DNA of 64,000 nt from an uncultured Bacteroidota bacterium (GTDB lineage Bacteria; Bacteroidota; Bacteroidia; Bacteroidales; P3): positions 92,450 through 156,449 of the forward strand of contig CACYIK010000011.1 of assembly GCA_902774395.1 (NCBI GenBank), given 5' to 3'. Both the position numbers and the translations under genes were made by a program. Under the pieces are notes generated by a model. It ran no database searches. It was not told the origin of the DNA and worked only from the letters and a program-made list of their open reading frames with translations. This document shows, piece after piece, positions 56,836 to 64,000 of this stretch (positions are counted from its first letter, which is position 1; each line of letters begins with the position of its first letter).

Positions 56836-59800
56836 ATGAAATACAAACACATTATTAAGACGATTTTGCCGGCGCTGCTGCTCCTGACGGCTGTCGCCGG
56901 AGGGAACGGCGCTTGGGCGCAGAGCCATCCTAACATTGGCAGCATCAGCTACAACAGCACGCTGGGTGCCTATGCCATCACGAACGTTAACAACCTGAAG
57001 GACCTGTCGGTATATGTGAACGGTGTGGGCACCTACTCCACCGGTGGCACCGAGACCACTCCCCACAACTGCAGCGGACTCATCTTCAAGCAGACGACAA
57101 GCATCCTCTGCAACAACTTCGATACCATCCGTACCATCGGCACTTACGCCAACATCACTTCGACCGGTAGCGTAACTGCCACGTGGCGTCCTTTCATGGG
57201 TACTTACGACGGCCAGGGGTACATTATTGACGCACTTAAAGTCAAGAACGACAGATATTATAGTCGATATGCCAATACAGTGTATTTCAGTGCTGGATTC
57301 TTTGGTGCTGTGGACGAAGGGGCTGTGTTGACGAATATCCGTCTTGTGAATCCCTCAATCAACAATGTGACATCGTTACAGGCTATTATGTCTGGTAACG
57401 CGAAGAGCAGCAGGATACCGGTAGGTAAATGGTATAGTGACCTTAATCGTGTACATTATAATATGGCGGGCATTGTTGGCGACGCCGATGGCAATACCAC
57501 CATAGAGAATTGTTATGTCTTTAACCCTGTCTTTAGCTTATCCCACGATGATAGTGTGGCTATTACGGAGATAGCTACTTATGATGAGAGAGTTTTGGAT
57601 ATAACCATTGAACCCATCTGCGGTGATATATCAACAACGGTAACTGGCTGTTCTGAGGTCTACGTCGTGCGTGCTGGATCTGGAGTTTCTTTCGCAGACA
57701 ATTCGGTGCCCTCCAATGTCGGTTTTACCTACTCGGGAAGTAGGTTCTACAAACCGGGGAGTGCTATTGCCATTCACTACACCGAAACCAGCATCGGATA
57801 TAACCTTGGTTTCTCTGACGGCGCAGGCCACAATATCCCCTTCTCCGGCAGTGTCCCCAACTACACTCTTACCTCTATAAACAAAAACAGTCTCATAACC
57901 CCGACGTATACCCCCATCGCCTACCAGCTCTCTTACGACAATATCGACGACGCCACTTTCGTTACTCCCAATCCTTCTACCTATACTATTGAGACCGAGA
58001 CGTTCACCCTCAACCGTCCTTCGCGCGAGGGCTACACCTTCCTCGGCTGGGTCGGCACTGACCAGCCAAGGGCCACTAAGGAGGTAACCATCAACCGTGG
58101 TTCTATGGGCGACCGCCAATATACCGCCCAGTGGATCGAGGGCGTCGAGCCTATCTTCGAGGTTAGAAACCAAAACAATACCTTCATCATCAAGCGCGAT
58201 GTGACCACCACCGAGCAGACGGTCTACTACCGCACCGTAGCCCTCACGGCCATCGCCGGGCAGCACTTCACCCAGACGAGTGGCTCCGTCACCTTCGCCG
58301 TGGGCGATAGCACCAAGGTTATCAACGTCACCGAGAGAACCCCATCCGGTGATGCCTATAAGTACCAGACCGGCACTTCGCGCACCTATCGCTTCGAGGT
58401 GCTCGACGATGGCGGCTTCGAACTGGCACACAAAGACCGCAGCATTACCAACGGCCTCACGCAGTTCAGCGCCACGAAGGTGAGCAAGAGCGTCACCAAC
58501 CTCGTCACGATGAGCGACGGCAGCATCTCCTCCGGCATGAGCAGCAGCAAGTACCTCGATGTCAGCTACACGCCGCCCAGCAGTCAGGTGGAGACCAGCG
58601 GAACCCTCAGCGGCTACGTCCTCATCGACGACAGCTACGACTACGCGCAGAAGCCTGCCACCGTGAGCACCAGCACCCTTATCAACAGCACCGGCGCCAC
58701 CGCCAGCTACCTCAACACGCTGGGCTATAAAATATACGCCACCGTCTACTTCACCGAGAAGGAGCGCGACGACGGCTACCAGTACATCCAGATTATAGCG
58801 GGTAATAGCTCTCACTCCTACGATACCGGCTACGACCCCGAAGGGTCTGTCAACGACCCCTCGAACTCCATCTACAAGGTCTGCTTCGAGCTTTCCGACG
58901 GTAGCAACGCTGAGGGCAAGGCCTACTTCCCTCACCGCAGCACAGGAACTGACGAGTTCAGTCTTTCCACTGGCAAGCTCTGGCAGCAGAAGTTCAAGAG
59001 CGGCTACAGCGCTTCGGGTAGTGTCCTCCTCAGCCCCACTGTCGATTATATCACCACGCGCTTCGATGCCGGCGGCAACAACGATGACACCTGGGGCTAC
59101 AAGGACTTCAAGGTCCGCATGGCGCTCTGCGACGCCGTTGCGCCCACCCGCCCCGACAACCCCATCGTCAACCCCGGTCTCCATGCCAAAGGCAACATAG
59201 CATACATCTCCGTGCCTTTCAACGAGATTGTCACCGTTACAGGTACTCCCATCCTCAATACCAGCTGGGGTACCCTTAAATATTATGCGGGCTCCGGCAC
59301 CAATGTGCTCACCTTCGCCGATACCATCACCGCCGACGAAGGCACCAGACTGCGAATCAATTCCTGTACGAACTATAGCTACATCAAGGACTTGGCAGGC
59401 AACCCTCTCGGTAGCGATATTAGCTATACAGGCTTCTCCGATGTGGTGACCGCCTCCCACGACTACAACATCACCTACACTCTCAACGGTGGCACGGCGA
59501 CACCTGCCAACCCCGCCACCTACAACTACTCCACGGCTGCTTTCACCCTTACCAATCCCACCCGTGCAGGCTATACCTTCAACGGCTGGACCGGCTCCGA
59601 CCTCACCGAGGCCTCGATGAGCGTCACCGTCGCCAACCATTCGCACGGCGACAAGCGCTTCATCGCCAACTGGACCCCCATCACCTACAACCTCACCTAC
59701 AACCTCGCCGGCGGCAGCGCCGATAACCCCGCCACCTACACCATCGAGACCCCCGACTTCACCCTCGCCAACCCCACGCGCGAACACTATGACTTCGCCG

Positions 59801-62800
59801 GCTGGACGGGTACCGGCCTTCCTTCGCAGACCATGAGCGCCACCATCAGGCAAGGCTCCACCGGTAACCGCACCTACACCGCCACCTGGACTCCTACCGT
59901 CTACACCATCACCTACAACCTCAATGGCGGCAGTGCCACCAACCTCACCTCCTACACCATCGAGAGCGCCAATTTCACCCTCGTCAATCCCACCCGCACC
60001 GGCTATGATTTCGCTGGCTGGACGGGCACCGGCCTTACCGAGCCGACCATGAGCGTCACCATTGCACGGGGCACGACGGGAAATCTCGAGTATGAGGCCC
60101 ATTGGACAGAGCATACATATTCTATACACTTCGAGGCCAATGTGTCGGGCGGCATCCCTGTTGTGGAAGTAACCCCGGACATTACCGACATCCCCTATTC
60201 TTCCCAGTTCAATCTTCCTTCTGCCGATGCGGTGTTTACGCGCACAGGCTACTACCTGACCAGCTGGACCACCGAGCCCAACGGCAGCGGCACCGTCTAC
60301 ACCGATGGGCAAGAGGTCTCGGGGCTCACTGCCGAGCAAGGTGGCACCGTGACGCTCTATGCCCAGTGGGAGGTCATAGAATGGGAGGGTCACGGCAACG
60401 AGGAAAGTCCATTCATTATTACTTATGCATCCCAATTAGTGGAGCTTGCCAATGGTGACAGTTATGGGGGTCAGTACTTCAAGTTGGGCAATGATATTGA
60501 TATGGCTGAAGTTGGGGATTTTATGCCGATAGGACTCGGGACATTCGGATATAATATTACATCTTTCAAAGGCCATTTCGATGGCGATGGAAAGACTATC
60601 CGCAACCTGACTGTCAATAGACCCGACAATGCATATAACGGTCTCTTTGGTTATGTTGAAGATGGTTCTGTCCGCAATGTGGTTATCGACAATGCAAATG
60701 TAAGTGGGAGTGGCTCAACGGGATGCGTCGTCGGAATGCTCTACAACGGCACGGTAAGCCGCTGTGTTGTGAAGAACAGCACTGTTACATATGAATGGTC
60801 AGGTTCGGGTGCTATTGTGGGCAATTCCGATGGGGGTAACATCGATTCCAACTATTATTATAACTGTGTTCGTACTCATAACGGTGTGACTTCGAGCGTC
60901 AATATCGGAGTGAATGGCGCCGACCGTGATGGGGCGCGTAGCGTCCACAGCCTCACGCTGCCGGCTTATGTCACCGCCAGCAGCGACGAGACGGTAGTCA
61001 TCGACGATGAGACCTACTATGCTTCCAATGTAGACGTCACGCTGAACTACACCGACCTGCCCAGACACTTCGATGTCAACTATAGCTATAACGACGGCAG
61101 CGACCACGCGCTGGCGGGCAACAGCTTTACTATGCCTGCCGCCGACGTCACCGTGAGCGCCACCATCACTCCCGACCTTGCCACCTGGTGGCATGCCGAC
61201 GAGAACCATGACGGCACCACGGAGGAGCGAGCCTACATCATCTCCGATACCACGGGCCTCAACCTGCTGGCCACGCTGGTCAAAGGCGTTGACGGCTACC
61301 CAGGAAATAACTTCTATGGGCAGTATTTTAAGCTGGGCAACGACATCGTCTATAGCCACACCACCGACTGGGACGATACCACCAGCACCGAGAACAACTA
61401 CACCCCCATCGGACAATGTTATTATGGAGATGACGGTTATATAGTTTTTAAATATTTCAGGGGTAACTTCGACGGCGACTACCATACCATCAGAGGTATC
61501 CGCATGTATAAGAATAGTACCACAGCATATAATGGTTCTCTGGGTATCTTCGGCGAAACCTCCGGTGCTACCGTGAAGAATGTTACCCTCTCCGACGCAC
61601 GTATCACGGGCAAATCAGGTGTCGCTGGCATCGTGGGTTATTTGGGAGGTACTGTCGAGAACTGTCATGTTACGAGCAGCGTGGCCATCCATGCCGTTGC
61701 CGACGATGCCATATACCATGGCGGCATAGCTGGTGGCGCCAATGGCAGCACCATCAGTGGCTGCAGCAGCGCAGCTACCCTCACGGTGGCTCATGGATTG
61801 ACGGACTGCTATGGCTATGGCGGCATTTTGGGAGGTGACAATTGCGTAATTCATGATTGCTTCGTCTATGGCGCCACCATACCCCACTTGCATTACACCA
61901 GCTGTTGTGAAGACTATGATGGCTCCGGTGCTATTGTGGGTAAAATCAATGGAGTTTCGTATTCCCACAACAACTACTACTATGGTGTTACCATCGGCGA
62001 CGCCACCACCGGCATCGGCATCGGTCATGAAAAGGACACCGAGGACAGCCGCCATGATTTCGCGACCAACGATGCTGCGGTGCCCATCTACAGCGTCACC
62101 CTCGGCGAGCATGTCACAGCCCTGCCGGCGACGACAATGGCCTTCGACAATAAGGTCTGCTACAAGACGGGAACCGACGTCACGCTGCAATCGGAAGGCT
62201 GCATCATCACCGGCCCCTATACGGTGACCGATGCGCAGGGCAACAACATCGCCGTCAGCGGCGGCAACGTATTCACCATGCCCGCCTATGACGTTACCGC
62301 CAACGCCAGCCTCATGAGCGGCAGTGGCACCGAGCAAGACCCCTACATCATCAGCACCCCCGAGGAGCTGGTCGCGCTGTCGGACTACACCAACGCTGGC
62401 TATTCAACGAGCGGGAAGCACTTCCTGATGGCGAACGACATCGACATGAGTGGTGTGGCGAATTTCGCGCCGATAGGGAGATATACTTCATTTAATGATT
62501 GCCATCCTTTCCACGGCACTTTTGATGGCGGCAATCACACCATCAAGCATCTCACCATCGACGATGCTACGGGTCTGGTGACAGGTCTGTTTGGCATAAT
62601 AGAAAATGCTTGTGTGAAGCGCCTGACACTGGACAACGCGTCCATTAGGGGTGCTCATTATGTGGGTGGCATTGTAGGTCAAAGTGCTGCTGACAACATT
62701 GTACGTATAGACTCCTGCCGTGTGAACAACAGCTCTTTCTACACTGTGGAGAATGCCCCTCTGGGTGCCATCGTCTGTAAGTATTCGTTCAAAGATGCGA

Positions 62801-64000
62801 TGAATGATAACTACTACTATAACTGCAGTGTTAACGGTAGCCATGTGCCGACAGGCATTGGCACAGGCGATGGTGACAAAGCCGAGCACGATAAGCTATA
62901 CGCGATGCCGATAACAGATTTAACTTTCGAGGTCGTAGCGGGGCAGTGGCAGGCTATCGCTACGCCCTTCATCATCGATGCTCACTTCCCCTTCAGCACC
63001 GACCTCACCGAGGGCGTTTACGACATGCTTTACTACGCCGAATATCAGGCGCGATGGAATGATTGTAGAAACGATGAGAATTTCGTGTTCGAGAACGGGC
63101 TTGGCTACATCTACCGTTCGGCGACGTCGGGCACCCGCACCATGCAGGGCGTGTCGCTGAGGGCGGAAAAGGTGGCAGTAAACGGGGCAGGAAGCCTTCC
63201 GAATATAGATTTAAATGCATCTGCCTACTGTAGCGATGCCGTGCTTAGGGGTTTCAACCTGCTGGGCAACCCCAACGATGCTCCTATCGACCTCCAAAGT
63301 GCACAGGAGTACCTCGCGGGCTACTATACGCTGACCCCCGACGGCACTTGGCAGCCGCATCTGCTTTCCGATCCTATCGCCGTCGGTCAGGCCTTCCTTG
63401 TGCAGGTGAGCGAAGAAACACCGATATACATATCGTTGCAGTCAGGGGAGAGCAAGGGTGGCAGAGCGTCTGAGCGCCAGAGCGCTCTCCGCTTCGAGGT
63501 GAGCAACGGCAGGCACAGCGATGTCGCCTATGCAATGATGGACGACACTCCACAGAGCCTGCATAAGTTCGGACACATGGAGGAAGGACTGCCGACCTTG
63601 AGCATCGTGCGTGGCGACGAGCGCTACGCCATCGCCGCCCTCGGCGACAGCACCCAGGCCTTCCCCCTGACCCTCCAAGCCCAGCCCGGCAGCTATACGA
63701 TCTCAATGGGTTTAATAGGCGATATGGGCAATGTGGGCTATTGCCACCTTATTGACCGTGTGGCGGGCCGCGACATCGACCTCCTGCGCGACAGCACTTA
63801 CACATTCACGCAATCAAGCAATCAAGCATTCACCGACCGCTTCCTCGTAAAACTCTCCCCCAAACTAAACACTGAACTAACACTAAACACTCCCTTCGCC
63901 TATCAGCAAGGCAACGAGATTGTCGTCACCGGCGAAGGCACCCTGGAAGCCTACGACGTCATGGGCCGCCGCCTCTTCACCCGCGAAGCCAATTCATCAC
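56836..64000 (+). CDS. Giant secreted InlB-repeat/GLUG surface protein (3' end outside window)
   Basis: Open frame of at least 2388 codons that leaves the window. A signal peptide (ILPALLLLTAVAGGNGAWAQ) is followed by beta-solenoid-like segments with GLUG-type phrases (GSISYNSTLGAYAITNV, AGIVGDADGNTTIENCYV), then InlB/Listeria-Bacteroides repeats at about 57928-58140, 59467-59680, 59690-59895, 59900-60112 and 60118-60372 (pattern ITYNLNGGSA, then GYDFAGWTGTG). Further GLUG regions lie near 60600-60850, 61500-61980 and 62330-62830. Near the end, AFLVQVSEETPIYISL, then DVMGRRLFTREAN resembles a T9SS-type C-terminal sorting domain. It is probably surface-exposed and adhesive. NTELTLNTPF (63860 on) is again repeat-encoded. 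Confidence 0.88.
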   Translation, partial: MKYKHIIKTILPALLLLTAVAGGNGAWAQSHPNIGSISYNSTLGAYAITNVNNLKDLSVYVNGVGTYSTGGTETTPHNCSGLIFKQTTSILCNNFDTIRTIGTYANITSTGSVTATWRPFMGTYDGQGYIIDALKVKNDRYYSRYANTVYFSAGFFGAVDEGAVLTNIRLVNPSINNVTSLQAIMSGNAKSSRIPVGKWYSDLNRVHYNMAGIVGDADGNTTIENCYVFNPVFSLSHDDSVAITEIATYDERVLDITIEPICGDISTTVTGCSEVYVVRAGSGVSFADNSVPSNVGFTYSGSRFYKPGSAIAIHYTETSIGYNLGFSDGAGHNIPFSGSVPNYTLTSINKNSLITPTYTPIAYQLSYDNIDDATFVTPNPSTYTIETETFTLNRPSREGYTFLGWVGTDQPRATKEVTINRGSMGDRQYTAQWIEGVEPIFEVRNQNNTFIIKRDVTTTEQTVYYRTVALTAIAGQHFTQTSGSVTFAVGDSTKVINVTERTPSGDAYKYQTGTSRTYRFEVLDDGGFELAHKDRSITNGLTQFSATKVSKSVTNLVTMSDGSISSGMSSSKYLDVSYTPPSSQVETSGTLSGYVLIDDSYDYAQKPATVSTSTLINSTGATASYLNTLGYKIYATVYFTEKERDDGYQYIQIIAGNSSHSYDTGYDPEGSVNDPSNSIYKVCFELSDGSNAEGKAYFPHRSTGTDEFSLSTGKLWQQKFKSGYSASGSVLLSPTVDYITTRFDAGGNNDDTWGYKDFKVRMALCDAVAPTRPDNPIVNPGLHAKGNIAYISVPFNEIVTVTGTPILNTSWGTLKYYAGSGTNVLTFADTITADEGTRLRINSCTNYSYIKDLAGNPLGSDISYTGFSDVVTASHDYNITYTLNGGTATPANPATYNYSTAAFTLTNPTRAGYTFNGWTGSDLTEASMSVTVANHSHGDKRFIANWTPITYNLTYNLAGGSADNPATYTIETPDFTLANPTREHYDFAGWTGTGLPSQTMSATIRQGSTGNRTYTATWTPTVYTITYNLNGGSATNLTSYTIESANFTLVNPTRTGYDFAGWTGTGLTEPTMSVTIARGTTGNLEYEAHWTEHTYSIHFEANVSGGIPVVEVTPDITDIPYSSQFNLPSADAVFTRTGYYLTSWTTEPNGSGTVYTDGQEVSGLTAEQGGTVTLYAQWEVIEWEGHGNEESPFIITYASQLVELANGDSYGGQYFKLGNDIDMAEVGDFMPIGLGTFGYNITSFKGHFDGDGKTIRNLTVNRPDNAYNGLFGYVEDGSVRNVVIDNANVSGSGSTGCVVGMLYNGTVSRCVVKNSTVTYEWSGSGAIVGNSDGGNIDSNYYYNCVRTHNGVTSSVNIGVNGADRDGARSVHSLTLPAYVTASSDETVVIDDETYYASNVDVTLNYTDLPRHFDVNYSYNDGSDHALAGNSFTMPAADVTVSATITPDLATWWHADENHDGTTEERAYIISDTTGLNLLATLVKGVDGYPGNNFYGQYFKLGNDIVYSHTTDWDDTTSTENNYTPIGQCYYGDDGYIVFKYFRGNFDGDYHTIRGIRMYKNSTTAYNGSLGIFGETSGATVKNVTLSDARITGKSGVAGIVGYLGGTVENCHVTSSVAIHAVADDAIYHGGIAGGANGSTISGCSSAATLTVAHGLTDCYGYGGILGGDNCVIHDCFVYGATIPHLHYTSCCEDYDGSGAIVGKINGVSYSHNNYYYGVTIGDATTGIGIGHEKDTEDSRHDFATNDAAVPIYSVTLGEHVTALPATTMAFDNKVCYKTGTDVTLQSEGCIITGPYTVTDAQGNNIAVSGGNVFTMPAYDVTANASLMSGSGTEQDPYIISTPEELVALSDYTNAGYSTSGKHFLMANDIDMSGVANFAPIGRYTSFNDCHPFHGTFDGGNHTIKHLTIDDATGLVTGLFGIIENACVKRLTLDNASIRGAHYVGGIVGQSAADNIVRIDSCRVNNSSFYTVENAPLGAIVCKYSFKDAMNDNYYYNCSVNGSHVPTGIGTGDGDKAEHDKLYAMPITDLTFEVVAGQWQAIATPFIIDAHFPFSTDLTEGVYDMLYYAEYQARWNDCRNDENFVFENGLGYIYRSATSGTRTMQGVSLRAEKVAVNGAGSLPNIDLNASAYCSDAVLRGFNLLGNPNDAPIDLQSAQEYLAGYYTLTPDGTWQPHLLSDPIAVGQAFLVQVSEETPIYISLQSGESKGGRASERQSALRFEVSNGRHSDVAYAMMDDTPQSLHKFGHMEEGLPTLSIVRGDERYAIAALGDSTQAFPLTLQAQPGSYTISMGLIGDMGNVGYCHLIDRVAGRDIDLLRDSTYTFTQSSNQAFTDRFLVKLSPKLNTELTLNTPFAYQQGNEIVVTGEGTLEAYDVMGRRLFTREANSS

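Noticed and set aside
57631..60435. 934-codon open frame on the minus strand
   Set aside because: It lies wholly inside the large surface protein gene, has Gly/Val-rich low-complexity content and no family features. It arises from GC-biased third positions opposite the real gene.

Overview
The window reads as a chromosomal segment of a GC-rich member of the Bacteroidales. The evidence is the Bacteroidetes-type gene set (FtsL-like protein, PASTA-bearing FtsI, BatA-type von Willebrand protein, DUF6266, DUF4159, GxxExxY, DUF4143 ATPases, an EF-G paralogue, InlB-repeat surface protein) and promoters of the Bacteroidetes form TTTG-N19-TAnnTTTG with no clear Shine-Dalgarno sequences. Genus cannot be fixed from the sequence alone.

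Layout. 1-15.3 kb is a dcw (division and cell wall) operon on the + strand: mraZ (3' end only), rsmH, ftsL, ftsI, murE, mraY, a murD remnant, ftsW, murG, murC, ftsQ, ftsA, ftsZ. It supplies lipid-II synthesis and the divisome. The murD slot holds only the C-terminal domain, with its ligand residues lost. 15.3-32.1 kb is mixed housekeeping: a DMT exporter, a DUF6266 protein, a two-gene ABC exporter, a BatA-like protein, nth, a GxxExxY protein, an EEP-family phosphohydrolase, aroE, two tRNA-Leu genes, a 1524-residue exported protein, prfA and an oligosaccharide flippase. 32.2-35.1 kb carries a small exported protein and an EF-G paralogue with a changed GTPase centre.

35.1-49 kb is an accessory, AT-richer defence-type island. 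It holds a RhuM/PLD-like fusion, two AAA_14/DUF4143 ATPases, a strong promoter followed by a structured RNA and a single-chain type ISP restriction-modification enzyme, a two-gene cassette of unknown function, a DUF2971 protein, and at its far end an NCS2 purine permease. Direct repeats related to the 3' end of the EF-G gene mark its boundaries. 49-55.4 kb returns to housekeeping (DUF4159, rsmE, mnmA, recJ, a membrane-anchored AraC-type regulator). 55.4-56.8 kb is repeat-rich non-coding DNA with one 38-codon membrane peptide. From 56.8 kb to the window end runs one open reading frame of more than 2388 codons for a secreted InlB-repeat/GLUG surface protein.

The most unusual trait is genome-wide. 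Many families of short-period tandem repeats fill the intergenic regions and also run in frame into conserved genes (rsmH, murC, batA-like, nth, aroE, rsmE, mnmA, the AraC-type regulator). There they supply loops, C-terminal tails and even signal peptides. The main candidates for undescribed biology are this repeat system, the murD relic, the structured RNA before the type ISP gene, and the repeat-bounded island.
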